Source of the DNA: Stereocaulon alpinum
Taxonomy: Eukaryota; Ascomycota; Lecanoromycetes; Lecanorales; Stereocaulaceae
Direction: 5' to 3'
Assembly: GCA_018257865.1 (NCBI GenBank)
Contig: JAEUBA010000014.1
Span: 186,001-250,000 of the forward strand
DNA length: 64,000 nt
How positions within the stretch are numbered: the stretch's first letter is position 1; each line of letters opens with the position of its first letter. Of the stretch, positions 33,682 through 46,021 are shown one piece after another. Under the pieces are notes generated by a model. That model ran no database searches and had not been told where the DNA came from. It saw nothing but the letters and a program-made list of their open reading frames with translations. The translations under genes and the position numbers were made by a program.

Positions 33682-34628
33682 ATGGCTCGATCAAGAGCCA
33701 AACCCACTACTAAAACTGCAGGCAAGAAGCGTGAACGTGCCGAAGACGATGTTGAAGCAGCCAATGGAGACGAGACCGCAAACAAGCAACCTGCAACGAA
33801 GCGAGCCAAGATAACCGAATCCGAACGAACTTCTCGCAGCAAGGACAAGAAAAGAACGGATGGTCTTGACAAGTCCAAGCTCGACGCGATAATGTCAGCG
33901 TATGGCGTTCTTCCGTTGCAGGACCTTGGCCTGGACAAGCCGAACGAGCCTACGCCAGAGACGATCCTCGCGCTCGTTTTGCATGCGATGCTTACGTCCA
34001 CACGCATATCACATGGATTGGCATATAGGAGTGTCAAACGCCTGATTGAGGCTGGCTATCACAATCTGGATACGCTGAAGCAGAGCACGTGGCAGGCAAG
34101 GACTGAGGTCTTGACAGAAGGTGGTTATACAAGATATCGAGAGAAGACGGCCACTGCTTTGGGGGAGTTGGCTGAGTTCGTACAAGATAAGTATGGTATG
34201 TGGTCAAACGCACCCTCACGCCACCGCGTCTCTGTCCCAGGACGTCGTGGCAAGAATTACGGCCACAGTATCCTGAATGGCGATCTCCTACGGCCCTGAC
34301 TGACACCACTTTCGCTTTAGATGGAGATTTGAACAACCTCCTCAAGCGCGCCGACTCTTCACCAGTGCAAGTCCGCAAACTTATCGGAGAAGTCAAGGGA
34401 ATTGGCAAAGTCGGTACAGACATTTTCTTTGACACCGCGCAGAGTGTCTGGCCAGCCCTGGCTCCATTCATCGATCCAAGAAGCATGGATACCGCGTCGA
34501 AATGTGGACTTGGTAGCGACGTGACCAGTCTTTGGCAATTGGTGGGCAAAGATCCCGTCGAGATGTGTAAATTAGCTTCAGCGCTCACAACGGTGAGGCT
34601 GGAGAAGAAAGACAAAGAGTTTTTATGA
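33682..34628 (+). CDS. HhH-GPD-like DNA glycosylase superfamily protein, probably non-classical
   Basis: A two-exon protein of about 280 residues. The first 65 residues are basic and low-complexity with nuclear-localisation-like clusters (KKRERAEDD, KRAKITESER, KDKKR). The rest is helical. An intron starting GTATGT near 34196 and ending in TTTAG near 34320 joins FVQDKY to DGDLNNLLKRAD. The helix-hairpin-helix signature is VKGIGKVGTDIFFDTAQ. Compared with endonuclease III, the lysine in LPGVGRKTA falls on Val here, while an Asp is retained nearby (FIDPRSMD). No iron-sulfur cysteine cluster is present. It therefore resembles the HhH fold but is unlikely to be a bifunctional Nth enzyme. A nuclear DNA-binding or monofunctional repair role is inferred. 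Confidence 0.75.
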
Positions 34629-35241
34629 CATATTAAATCAAACCTTGGGTGAACGAATGGTTATATTAGTGGTACCGGGCTCGGACAGAATACGAGAGGT
34701 ATGAAGGCTAGCATATGACAAGAATCGTGGGAGCAGTACTCTGTGCAAGCTAATATCTCATATCGTGGAACATCGCCAGCCATGTGCAATGTGTTCTTGC
34801 TGAGCCAAAAATATCCTTAGTTCTTGAAAGGCAAGCAATTTCCAGTTCGGACTGATTGGGCTCGATTCCAGTCTTCCTTGTCATCTGCAAAAGTGGGTAA
34901 GAACAGTACCCCCTATTACTGCAAGCTGACAGTCTTCCAATTTTCCAACAATGCAGTTACAATCGATGTTCGGATAAGTTGAGCCTGTGAATCGAATGAT
35001 ACATAATTGAAATTGATATTGGTAAGGATTTCGACCCTGAAGCAGCATAGTTTGGCTCATGAAATCACCACTTTTGCCCTGAAAGAAACGCCTGTGCAAC
35101 TGATGAGGCGGATGCGCCTTACATATGGATCTACGATCCCCAGTTACACGTTGCATTCTGCGCTCGTGCACTTTCTAATAAGCGGTTGGGAGTTTCTCGG
35201 TCTGTGAAACACCTTGTTCGTGAAAGTCGGTCCCGTTTGCG
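34629..35241. other. Intergenic
   Basis: About 613 bp with no coding signal. Probable promoter of the following dehydrogenase at its right end. Confidence 0.5.
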
Positions 35242-36519
35242 ATGACGTCGCGCTTCATCCAATCATCTTCAAGGCTTTACCCACTGACTACATCATCACC
35301 AATTCCAAAATCCTCAATCTGCCGTGCTTTCGCCTCCTCTTCGACTGTTAACATACTCACTAAACCACATACTAAATCTCTCCACCCAGCACAGAAAGCC
35401 AGATACTCAAGTTTCAAAAACCAATTCCCAGAAGCCATGGAAGCAATCAAGCAAACCGTCGCCCAGAACATGGGCATTGGTGGCGCCCATACCTTGGTTC
35501 CGGAAGACCAACAATTCGACCTCAATGAGACCCCCAGCTTGAAGGGAAAGGTTGCGGTCATTACCGGAGGATCTGAAGGTATCGGCTACGGCGCCTCTCA
35601 CACCCTCCTCTCGCATGGCATTGAGAAGCTCTTCATTCTGTCAACATCCCAGGAGGTGGTCGACAAGTCACTCAAGGCCATTGAAGAAGAGATGGGTGCA
35701 GAAACCGCGAAGAAAGTCACCTGGTTGCAGTGCGATCTCTCCGACTGGAAGAAGACCAAAGAGACAGCCGACAAGATCGCCAAGAGCACGGACAGAATTG
35801 ATATCCTGATCAACAATGCTGCCAGAGGTATCATGACTTACCAACTCACAGATTACGGTGTCGACCGTCATGTGAGGATTATCTACCCTTGCTCCTTAGC
35901 CCAGCTGATCTCTGTATAGATGGCATTGAACCACATGGCCCACGTAATCCTAACCTCCCACCTCCTCCCCATCCTCAAAAAAACCGCCTCCAACGGCTCC
36001 ACCGTCCGCATAGTCAACATGGCCTCCAACGCCCACCAAGCCACACCCTCAGACTGCAAATTCGAATCCCTCGACGAGCTAAACCAAGACCTCGGTCCAA
36101 ACCCCCAATACGGCCGTTCCAAGCTCGCCGCAATCCTCTACTCCCGCTACCTAAACCGCCACCTCACCTCCTCGCACCCCAACATCCTAGTCAACGCCAC
36201 ACACCCCGGCTTCGTCGACACCAAGATGTCAACACAAGATATCCATGAGCCGTACCCGCTAGGCGGCTACGCCATGTCCGTTGGTATGGCGCCGCTGAAG
36301 AAGAATATCATGCAAGGATGCGTCTCGACTGTGTTTGCGGCTACGAAAACGGAGAAGAGCGGCCAGTATATTTGTCCGCCTGCGGTGCCGGAGAGTGGGA
36401 GTTCGTTGGCGCAGGATGAGCAGTTGGGTGAGAATCTAATGAAGTTGACGAGGGAGGTTGTGAAGGAGAAGACTTATGAGGATAGTGCTGCGAAGGGGTG
36501 TCCGTTTAAGGATTATTAG
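35242..36519 (+). CDS. Short-chain dehydrogenase, retinol dehydrogenase/WWOX-like
   Basis: An NAD(P)-dependent oxidoreductase of the classical SDR type. An N-terminal extension of about 65 residues is rich in Ser, Arg and Lys and poor in acids, so it could be a mitochondrial presequence. The alternative start at the Met of MEAIKQTVAQ (35437) would remove it. The Rossmann motif is TGGSEGIG, NNAG appears as INNAARG, the catalytic Ser is in IVNMASNAH, and the catalytic pair is YGRSK. One intron after DYGVDRH (about 35873-35920, GTGAGG to GTATAG) joins MALNHMAHV. The C-terminus ends CPFKDY. Unlike the cluster SDR, every catalytic residue is kept. Confidence 0.9.
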
Positions 36520-37002
36520 ATGCTGTAGTGCTCGGGCTTAGCCGCGTGGTACGCTTGATGGCATGACTTTGGCGTGCTTGGAACGATAGCATACACGAAG
36601 CGACGCATAGCGAGAGAAGCGCTCAAGACCTATCTCTCACTAGTACACAAATCAACTGATCAACAAGTTCTTGCATGATAAGGCTCCGAGGTTGGGAGGT
36701 CCAGGTTTGCACCCAAAACCTAGTTCTAGGTCACTTTTCACCCCACCTACCCTGCGCTTACCTAACACCACCACCACTCTACGCGCTCCGCTTCGCGTTC
36801 CCGCATCAAGTAAATACGTACTCCCTCCTCCACTTTACTCCCCTCCCCTTCCCTCCACTCCACCGGCCCCACCCCTCATCAAACATCCCCAAGCCCACAC
36901 TTTCCCTCTTCCATCCACCACCCATCACCTCCTACCTGGCCTCCCCAAACCCTCGTACCGCCCACCATCTCCATCCCCCACCCATCAAAAGCGACTAACA
37001 GC
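36520..37002. promoter_or_regulatory. Pyrimidine-rich promoter of the PC4 gene
   Basis: About 480 bp between the SDR stop and the PC4 start. From roughly 36750 to 36990 the plus strand is strongly C/T-rich (runs such as CCCCTCCCCTTCCCTCC). CT-rich tracts just upstream of the start are common in highly expressed fungal genes. The long proline-rich open frames here are artefacts of that composition. Confidence 0.55.
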
Positions 37003-37682
37003 ATGCCCCCCCGCAAACGCCCCGCCTCCCCAGAAACGTACGATTCCGATGGCGGCTTCGTAGAAGACGGAGACGCGCCTAAGAATAAGAAATCCAGGGT
37101 ATCGAAGAAGAAAGAGAATGGATCTAGCGCTGGGGGCGCTGATACGGGGAAGGATGGAGACGGGGGGGTGTTTTGGGAGGTGAGTCGGTTTTTGGTTTTG
37201 TGGGATAAGGGGGATGAGGGCTGATTGAGTGGTGGGGAGATGTAGTTATCGGGCAAGAGACGAGTAGGGATACAGGAGTTTGGAGGGAAGAAGCTTGTTA
37301 ATATACGGGAGTATTATGAGAAGGAGGGGGGGTGGCTGCCTAGTAAGAAGGTATGGATTGATTCTGTCATTCTCTGTCTGGGGTTCTGATGAGAGCCATT
37401 TGAATTGTGTAATATTGCTCGCGCAATCGGTTATATGTTGCTAATGTTTGTCTTGAGTACGGATAGGGTATCTCGCTTCCTATTGAACAATTCAATGCCC
37501 TTATAAAACTCCTGCCTCAGATTGAGGCCAATCTCTCTGCGCAAGGGGTGAAGATTGAGAGACCGGACTATGATGGAGCTGGTGCTTCGGCTGCTGTCGA
37601 TGATGGGGACGAAGAGGAGCCGGAGGGCAGGGGGAAGGCGAAGGGGAAGAGAAATTTCGAAGAGACCAGCGAGGAAGAGTAG
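37003..37682 (+). CDS. SUB1: Transcriptional coactivator p15 (PC4/Sub1)
   Basis: A small nuclear single-strand DNA binding coactivator of RNA polymerase II. Three exons. The first has a basic, charged N-terminus (MPPRKRPASPETYDSD and a KNKKSRVSKKK cluster) and ends in FWE. The second carries the PC4 core LSGKRRVGIQEFGGKKLVNIREYYE and GGWLPSKK. The third, from about 37469, has GISLPIEQFNALIKLLP and a long acidic tail ending EETSEEE. The core strand order and the WLPSKKGISL motif are diagnostic of PC4. The order of domain and acidic tail resembles yeast Sub1. Complete. Confidence 0.94.
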
Positions 37683-38031
37683 GATATGGCTGGACTGATG
37701 TACTCGAAGCCGTCATACGATCTTCATCTGGCGCTGGAGCGTTCCCCGGGATGGTAATTATTTGCGTGGCACTGGTACAGGATAATAGCATCAAGATGCT
37801 TGGAATTTGGCGTTTGGCTTCGTTGTTGCACGACACCACGGGAGCTCGCAGCTAGGATGATACTGCAACATGGACGATTTGCTTTGAATGGTCCGTTGGC
37901 TGCTATGCGCCCTCCACCTCTCCGACCAGATACCATCCGTCGTCACTGCTTGACCCGGAGACGTAGCTTGTGCTATGTTCTACAATCCGAGTGGACCACT
38001 GTTGTATGAGTCTTGAGAGTATGCCAGGCCA
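37683..38031. other. Convergent intergenic region
   Basis: About 349 bp between the PC4 and GRASP stops. No further feature seen. Confidence 0.5.
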
Positions 38032-39191
38032 TCAAGCAGCTGCTTCCTCCTCCTGCACTTCAGGTGCGGGACTCTTAGCAGGCGGAGGGCCACCCATCTT
38101 CGGAGGTGGAGGTGGTACATTCTTCGAAGCCGGCGTAAAGTCGTCTTCTTTGCTCTTCTTCTCACCCTCCTTGAAATACTCATCGAAGGCCGAGTTCGGT
38201 GACACAGGCTTTCGCGCCTTCCTACCCGTTCTCGGAGGTCCTGCAGGCGTAGATGTCATTGGTGGTGGAGGAGTTGGAGAAGCCAACGTGGCAGGAACCA
38301 ATAGGTCACTTGACTGATTGGAGGTCGTCTGATACAGGGAGCCTCCCGAAGGATAGGATTTGAGGTGCGAAGACAGTGGCCGACTCTCCTCGTTGCTGAA
38401 GCGTGCTGTCTCGAATAGGGTCTCGCCTGGCCCAGCTGGCGGTTCTGTCAAAGGGACAGGTAGCCGATGCAGCGCTCCAAAACCCAGGACACAACCTAGG
38501 GCCCCATTGCCTCCCCAGCTTCGCGAAGGTGTAATTGTCACCAGCCGTGTCACAGCAAATTCATGGTTGTAGACGTATAGTCGCAGAGTTCGAGACAAGT
38601 AGTCCTCCACCAGCTCGCCCAGACCTGCTTCCCCGTGTACGCTGCCTTCGGGCGTGCCAACTATGTAGTCACCGTAGGGCAAGAGGCCTGCTACATCGGC
38701 TGGCGAGTCAGGTATAACGTCGAGTATGTGCCAGACGTCTTCGGTCGAGGAAAGCGGAGTCCATTGGAGAGTAAGGCCAAGGGTTGGAGAAGGAGTCGGG
38801 ACAGGAATCTGGAGGCTCCGTACGCGTTGTCCCTAGGAGATATCAGAGAGAGTCTTTGGAGAATTTTACGGATTCAACAGCCCACCTTGGCACTCCATAT
38901 TGTCAAGGCCACGTTGGAGCCAGCGCAATTGCGTATCTCTGTCGCAAAGAGGTTGGGGTCAGGGTCATCCTTCAAAATTGTTAGTCGAGACTTTTGACCT
39001 TTGCCCTGAGTACACCATACCACTTGACGTCCGTTGATACCAATGATAAAGTCATACCATGGCTCTATAGGTATGTCTGAGTTCTTATTACGCAGTACCT
39101 GAAAGCCAAAAGCACCGTGGCCATCTCTGGAGCTTTGTGAAGGGCCATCAGAGTCAAGGCGGGATATGAAGCGATTCAGTGCTCCGAACAT
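38032..39191 (-). CDS. GRH1: GRASP-type Golgi reassembly-stacking protein
   Basis: A peripheral Golgi/ER-exit-site protein with two PDZ-like GRASP repeats, involved in secretion including unconventional routes. The start at 39191 reads MFGALNRFISRLDSD. The first PDZ includes GFQVLRNKNSDIPIEPWYDFI. After introns, the second includes PLGLTLQW-type sequence (TLGLTLQWTPLSSTEDVWH) and VIPDSPADVAGLLPYGDYI, then GGNGALGCVLGFG and the family's LHRLP box. The C-terminal third is Pro/Ser-rich and disordered, ending in PAPEVQEEEAAA. There is no Gly2, so N-myristoylation is not expected, as in other fungal GRASPs. Length is near 340 residues. Gene complete. Confidence 0.94.
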
Positions 39192-39709
39192 GTTCCTGGA
39201 GTGTACAATGCAAGCGTTTTGTCGGTAGAGACGAATTGCAGGTCTCAAAGCCGTACCTGGATAAGGCTGAAGCTAGCGTAGGAGCTAGCGTGATTGTCCT
39301 CAGATCCTACAGATCCTACAAAATCCCGTTTACCGACTTCCAGGAGTCGTCCTCCAGGTGAATGATGACAACAATTAGGAGGAGCCATGGAATCCAAATT
39401 GCTCGTTCGTGGTGTTCGGAGTGCCGCGTCCTATGCCATCAGATCTCCTCCTGAGCAAGTGCCCCGGGTGTATAATTATAATCCGTCGGCGTACACTTGT
39501 CTGTTTCCCGTATCGATACGTGATTGATCCTGTCATGTTCGGAGTATGTACATTTTCGGCCTTCCCCCATGATTCGCGTCGTGATATGAGTGTAAGACCT
39601 TCTCTCGCGAGCGCTGGCGATCAATCTACCTCATGTGTTCCCCTAGATTTGACTCGTGACATAGCTGCAAACGTGGAAGAGTTAGTCTAACCCTGAAAGC
39701 TGTACAGGT
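39192..39709. other. Region upstream of the AAA pseudogene
   Basis: About 500 bp between the GRASP start and the first clearly recognisable segment of the AAA pseudogene. It may contain that gene's decayed promoter and first exon. Short open frames here are not convincing. Confidence 0.4.
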
Positions 39710-41712
39710 TCTCCTGCCATCGAGGCCGCTCACGCCCACGTCTTGGAGGACTTCCGAAAAGCTCGAGAAGAAACAGCACTTGACATTTTCTGTTCTCTGC
39801 AAACTCGCTACCCCGATTGGACAGTGACCATGACGCCTTACTCGACTAGACTCAAAGCATTTGCCTATGCCGGCCAGGCTACCGCCAAACTCGATGTCGA
39901 AAGTGAAAAATTGTTGTCTCAGCTCAAGGTTCGTGCTTTGCGAAGTCACTTTCCTCCCCAAGCTGTACATGACTCTGTAGTTTGAGAGTGATTAACCATT
40001 ATTGAGTCCGGAATATGTCTATGATCCGTGATCTGTCCTGTAAAAGTAACACTTTGCGGGTCTTGGCCGTCATAGCCAACGTTGTCTAATGCTCGGACCC
40101 ATTGCAAGAGTAATGGGTCTGGCCGTTTGCCCTTAACCCATCTTGTAAACCTTCATTCTACCGACTAGAAGGGCTTGCTGACTCCGCATTGTGCGCAGTA
40201 CGAGCCTGCAAAAGACAGAAAAGTAGCAAGTTTCCAAGATTTAGTGGAGTTCACCAAATACGACTATCAATGGGAGGGCAATAGCTTCATCGTATACCAA
40301 TTCTACAAGGATTACTACGAGGACAAGATCCTCCACAATGCACAACGTTCTTTATTCTGCAAAACCGCGAGGGAAGTGATCTTGACGATGATGGGCGTTC
40401 CAAGTCTGTAAAGGGACTGATAGCCACCGCCACATCCTACGCGCGGGGAATGCAAGAGAATGGTATCCTCGTTTTCGACCAGAGTGGTTGGTAGAAGAAC
40501 ACTGAGCTCTGGGAAAGCGTCCAGCAGAGCAGTTGGGAGAACGTCATTCTGGGTACGTCCTTTCCGGAGATGCATGATTCCCACTTGAATGAGCGTCTGA
40601 GCAGGAGGCATAATTGTGGGCGCGACAGCTCAGCTTGTACTCCACAGACTTGTCCCACTTCCTGGCTCATATTCTCAAGAAACGCCTTGCGACCCTGGCT
40701 AATACCTGTGGAGAGCATTGCTGATTCCAAATGTGCGTAGATGAGACTCGGAAAGCCTCTTTGAAACGGGAGGTAGCAGGATTCTTTGACGAGAGAGCCA
40801 ACTATGAGAGGTTCGTGGTATCGTGGAAGCGGGGCATTATCATGCATGGGTTGCCCGGCAATGGGAAAACGCTTTCTGTGAAGGGACTTACGCGTGGGCT
40901 AGCAACATGTCCGAATCCAGTCCCTACACTGTATGTACGTTGTACTTTCTGCGCTTTTGTTTCCTTCTCCGCATTTTTAGTTTCGGCCAGAATTTCTGTT
41001 TTGGTATGGAAAACATGATTGATGATTCAAAGATATTGCACAAGGGGAATGCTGACACTACACCCTTCCAGTCAAATCTACGGCTAGTCAATCTGGTGTT
41101 ACGTTCGCCATAAAGGACATCTTCAAGAAAGCATGAAAGATGAGCCCTTGTCTATTGGTCTTTGAAGACCTTGACAGTCTCATTACTGAAGACTTTAGAA
41201 GCTACTTCTTGAATGAAGTTGATGGACTAGAAAGTAATGACAGTATTATGATGATCGGAAGTACGAACTACCTGGAGAAGCTCGATGCTGGTATCACGAA
41301 GCGACCTGGTCGATTTGACCGCAAATACCACTTCGACCTTCCTGCAGCGCCTTAGCGAGCAAAGTACTGCGAGCAATGGCGCAGTCGGCTTGCAGACAAA
41401 GCCATTGATCTCCTCAGGAGAATGTGCTCAGCCATTGCTGGCATCATGGACGGCTTCAGCTTCGCCTATCTGCAGGAAGCGTTCATTTCAAGCTTACTGG
41501 TCGTTGCTAAGGAGCAGAGCGAAGCTGGCAGGGTAGCAGAAGAAACAGCCCACGATAAAGTTGGCAGCAGCGCGGAATCAGTCCCGTTCTGGTGTGTCAT
41601 AAACCAGCAAGTCAACATGCTACGAAACGAGATCAAAGGAAGCCGCGAGAGTGCTGAAGACGCACTTGCGTATAACGGGCCAAAGCCAGCTTCGAGATCT
41701 AGATTCGCATGA
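39710..41712 (+). pseudogene. AAA+ ATPase (fungal BCS1/spastin-like), inactivated
   Basis: Segments in order match a fungal AAA ATPase. The N-terminal region reads EAAHAHVLEDFRKAREE and PYSTRLKAFAYAGQATAKLD. FTKYDYQWEGNSFIVYQ follows, then QENGILVFDQ. Walker A is GLPGNGKT (near 40850), Walker B is LLVFEDLDSL (near 41155), and the second region of homology is GSTNYLEKLDAGITKRPGRFDRK. The frame is broken by a shift near 40345, a TAG at 40492-40494 where a conserved Trp is expected, a TGA at 41134-41136 at an Arg position and a TAG at 41353-41355 just after the last motif. Each stop can arise by one C-to-T or G-to-A transition. The 3' part is still readable, so the inactivation is fairly recent. 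A functional sibling copy elsewhere is likely but is not in the window. Confidence 0.88.
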
Positions 41713-42792
41713 TCCTTTGGTCCTCGACCATTTTCGAAAGGAAGAGACTTGAGGATCTCGGCGACGGTATTAGACGGATTGTACGATTTGTGGTGATGAT
41801 GTGGATCATGTGATGACCCATATAAATCAATACCCATGTACGAACAAAGGCCCTCCTCATTCAGATAACCTTCAAGTAGACCACTCAACATACATCCGTC
41901 TCACGTCACAGAAACGAACTCTCGAAAGCAAATGAGAAGCTTGCAAACCAAGGAAAAACTTCGCTTATGCAGCTCAATCCCGGCAAAAAGAACCCAACAT
42001 CAGATGCTCGTAGCCAGATCCCAGTAAGCGAAAGGGACTACATATAACGCACTAACCAAATCCAGTTCCCACCTTTCAAGCTTTGAAAGTCGTCGTCCGA
42101 TCTTTATTCGCGGGTAGCGAGCAACAAAAAGGTCTCTGCTTCATCGAGGCATAAGCGGATAGCTTGCTGCTCGGGAGAAGCAGACATTTACGGTTGGGAG
42201 GAGTTCATGCACGAGCGAACGAGCGATGGTGGTGCTAGAGGTTGGTTGGCGCTCATCTAAAGTCTGTGGATGTGGATGTGGATGTGGGAATCAGATCTTA
42301 CAGATACAGGTAATGTGATTTGGTCAAGTCTAAGGTAGTATCAATGCTATCTGTCTGTCTAACGACCAAACTTGATCATTGCCATAGTTCAAATTCAAAC
42401 CGTGCAGAGAAGAGTTCTTTTAGGAGACGGGTTTGATATGTAGGGATGGCGCTAGGCACGGAAGGTAGTGTATGGGAAGCGAGGTTTCGGAGGTAGGGTT
42501 GTTCAGTCTGGTGCTGAAATAGTCGGTAGATAGTGAGGTAGAGGGGGAAGAGTAGGACTTTTTCGCGTGCGTGCATGGCTTTTGGCTCATTGGTGAAGTT
42601 ACTATTGTGATGTTTACTTATCTTTGCGCAGCTCGATGGTCTTTGATATACGTGAGGAATGGAAGATGCGGCCCGATGTATCACAAGCCGTTGTATACCA
42701 AGGAATATTGCGCAGCGATTGTCTAGCTTTCCTTATCGTGTGATTGCCCTGCGCTGAGACAGATCCATAATCATTACGCTGATGTACTGCGC
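41713..42792. other. Gene-less stretch, 1.1 kb
   Basis: Lies between the AAA pseudogene and the sorting nexin stop. It has one microsatellite (TGTGGA repeated about four times, 42265-42287) and no coding signal. Confidence 0.5.
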
Positions 42793-45700
42793 TTACTGCG
42801 TCACAGCCCTAACGCCTTGCAATATCAGCGCAAAGACAAGACCTCGCGCCACCTCCGGCACTTGTAAGCAATCAAATACCCTTCCCAACGCCTCGCCGCT
42901 TGCTGCGGCTCCCATAACACTCGTCAACGCTTGCGGCATACCCTTCTCCACAAGTAATTTCCTAGCTTTCTGCCTCATGCGTTCTTTTGCCTCGTCGCTA
43001 GGTGGTGGTGGCCAGGCTTTTAATTCCGCTTCCGTAGGCAAAGCATTCTCTCGTAGCTTCGTAAGATGAGTTGCTATACCAATGTCGGAAGTGTTGGCGT
43101 CAATCATAGTAGTCTGGAGCAGGACCCGGATGGCTTCGAGGTTGGGGTTGCCAGGGCGGAGAAGGAAGGATTTAGCAGCGTTGAGAAGCGTAAGACGAAG
43201 AGTCCAGGCTGATGAGAGTGTGTAAAGTTCGTTGATTGTTGCGAAGAAAAGCTCAACTGCCACACTGGTCTCTTGAGAGCTCAGAGGAGGGGGAGCGTCA
43301 CGTTTCGTTTGCTTTGACGACGGAGCTGTCTCAGTGTCTGTAGGGCGTAATGAGGAGGTGCTTCTCCGAGATGGTGATGGGTGCGTAGTCGGAACGGCGC
43401 TTGTTGGGGTGCGCAAAGTCCCGCGGTCTTCGATGGAGGTCGAGTACCTGGGTGAATCTTGCACGATGTTATAGTCGTCGGGTATCTCACTCGGCGGAGG
43501 AGGCAGATGAAGTTCGCCCACTGTTTCCAATGGCGGGTGCGCAGGCGGTGAGTCTTCGGGAACGATACTGGACACGAATCCGTTGGTATCTGGGCTGATC
43601 TCGCTGAACTGGTCTGACGGCGCCTGGCTATGCCGGCGGGGAAGAGGCGGTTTTACCTCTTCTCTCGCGGTGTTGATCGACAGGCGATGGTTCTCCTGCG
43701 ATCCTCCCTCCACCGCAAAGCTTGACCTTACAGGCCCATTGCTGTCCGTCCGAGGTAGCGTCGAAGTGGGTTCCGATGCATTGCCCGACCTTCCTATTGA
43801 ACTGCCCGCAACTTGCTTCTTCTGTCCTAGAGATCCCACACCCCCAAGGACCCCCGTCACACCGCCTAGAATAGCTTTCCCTCCACCGGCAGCGCCTTTG
43901 GGAGCACTGGCAAGTACGTCTAACATGCCCTTACCCATGGTCTCGAAAGCAGCAGGACTAGGAAATCCGAATCCACCTTTATTTGTTCCGGGTGATGACC
44001 GCCCAAGACCTTGATCTTTCTCCAAGAAGCGCTTCATGCCCTCGCTTTCCGCCAGACGCTGGAATGACCGGGCATCTCGAAGATAAAGCTCGAGCTCCGA
44101 ACGGAAAGCGGATTTTGTCTTGCTCTTCCATCCAGGTACCGTCTGATGTTTTTGCGCAAACGCAGTAACTCCCGAAACCACAGATATGCGCCGCAGGACT
44201 TCGTGGAGCGTCTCAAAATCCGAATATTTACGAGCAATCATCCATCCTGGATGCTGGGAAGTGGCCGGCTCCACTTGCAAAAGGTACTCGACTGTGGGCT
44301 TGGACCGTATCGTACCTTTCTCGCCCGGCTGGGAATCATCGAAAATAGAAACACTAGCATTATATAGTGTTAGAGGAGGAACAGTATATGGCTGAGACTG
44401 TAAAGATTGTAGTGCGGTTGGCTTTTGAGAGGATATTATCTGATCAAATGTTGTGAAGCCAGGGCTTGAGTCTTCGACCTTTGATTCGGACCGAATGAGA
44501 GCCTCGGGTTCAGTCGCAAATGGTGCGGAGGTGCCATCGGTGATTGAAGCGTTGTGATCTCGCAGAAATGTCGGCGTTGCTCTAGGAGGTGAGCCATTGG
44601 TGGTCGCGGAAAGGTCATCACGTGAAGACGTTGGGGTTACCATAGCTACGGTATTGTTCCCAGAGGATGACGATTCAGTCAATACATCTCCTTTCTTGGC
44701 TTCTTCTTCCGCTATTAGCTCACTGAGTCTTTTGGCCTCTTGCATCGCTTCTTCCATTGCATCCTCTGCCCTGCTCACGGTTCGCATGTGCTCAGTCGTA
44801 GCCTGTGTGCCCGTCATCGCTGTATCCGAGGTGGAAACACTCTTTCTAGGAATTACAACATCCACTGCCTGACTGGGTGTTTTCATGTTTCCATTAGCTC
44901 TCGCTCCGTCAACGCCCGCATCAATCGCTTCGAGAAGTCCAGTGTCACTTTCTTCGAGTGCCCATATGATCCATTCATTGATGAACTCCGGCCTTGAGCA
45001 GCTCGTCACTGTCATATCAAGGACCACGCCAGCCAGAATCTCGCGTAGAAACACTCGCGTCACCTCGCAGGCATAGACTTTAGGTTCCAGGAAATTCTGA
45101 AGTATATCGTCGGCAACGGCTTTCAGCTTCCTATTCTGTTGCTCCCAATCCAGAACATTGGCAAGGCTGCTGCTCGGGTTGGCATCGAGGAATGAATGGA
45201 CTGCTTTAGATGCATCGCTAGTTGCTTCGGACGCTCTGAGTGCACTTGAGAGCTCGCTAAGGAACACTATAACAATCGACGAGGCGTTTGTCAGGAAGTC
45301 GAGAAATGTGTCCGCCGGCCGCTTTCGAGATAGATGTGATGACACCGATAGAAGGAAGCCCGTGAGGACCTTTCTGCAGGCGAAAGGGAATTTGTTCTCC
45401 GATGGGAGGACCGGCGAATACCACCATCTATCAATATTAGTCCCAGAAGCTCAAGATGGAATCTAGTCTATCATCTTACTTGACATAGTCACGAACTACA
45501 GCGTCCGTCAAGTCCGTCAAAGCTGCACTTGTCTCAGGTTGGAAATCTGAGAAGTCCAATTTCATCTGCGAGCTCTCTGTAAAAGTAGCGGATTCCTTCT
45601 CTCCCCGCCTTCTTTCCCGCCAGTCGAGCACCCGCGCAACAACGTCCAGACCTTTCTCCCTTCTCTTCCTAGCTTCTGATGTTTTGGCCTCATCATTTAT

Positions 45701-46021
45701 GCCAATCTGACCGCTACCCTCCCACGTAGCGTGTAGAACCACCCCACCAACCAGACCAATTATCACAAGCCCAACTCTTCCCAGTATCAACCATGTGGTA
45801 GCACCAAGCGCAACAACACAAGCGCCTAGAGTTTCGTTGCTCGCATTGGAGAGGAAGTCGAGCACATGGCTGGTGAGGTCGCGAGCTTTGGAAGACACAT
45901 TCGTATTATCGACTGGCTTCCAACCGCCTTCATTCAGTGGTGTCAGGGGCTCGGGAGGAGTTTGGTTCTGCGGTGCATAGTCTGGGGCTGGAGCCGTGTC
46001 TTTGGAGCCATTGGTAGCCAT
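42793..46021 (-). CDS. PXA-PX-nexin_C sorting nexin, membrane-anchored (Mdm1/SNX19/25-like)
   Basis: A large phosphoinositide-binding protein at endosome or ER contact sites. Exon 1 (46021-about 45478) encodes a polar N-terminus and two adjacent hydrophobic segments (ETLGACVVALGATTWLIL and VGLVIIGLVGGVVL) that would insert in the membrane. The PXA domain follows and spans the intron joining DYVK to WWYSPVLP. Its end is marked by SRPEFINEWIIWALEE. A Ser/Thr-rich linker and a Glu-rich coiled stretch (AMEEAMQEAKRLSELIAEEEAKK) precede the PX domain (YLLQVEPATS through ARKYSDFETLHEVLRR). The C-terminal nexin_C region is near 42800-43250. There is no RGS domain. Length is about 1,060 residues. The gene diverges from the RING-like gene with 234 bp between starts. 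Confidence 0.9.

Noticed and set aside
35889..36248. Pro/His/Arg-rich open frame inside the second SDR
   Set aside because: Shadow of the SDR exon in another frame.
36671..37063. Proline-rich proteins upstream of PC4
   Set aside because: They result from a C/T-rich promoter tract read in several frames. No start context, splicing or family supports them.
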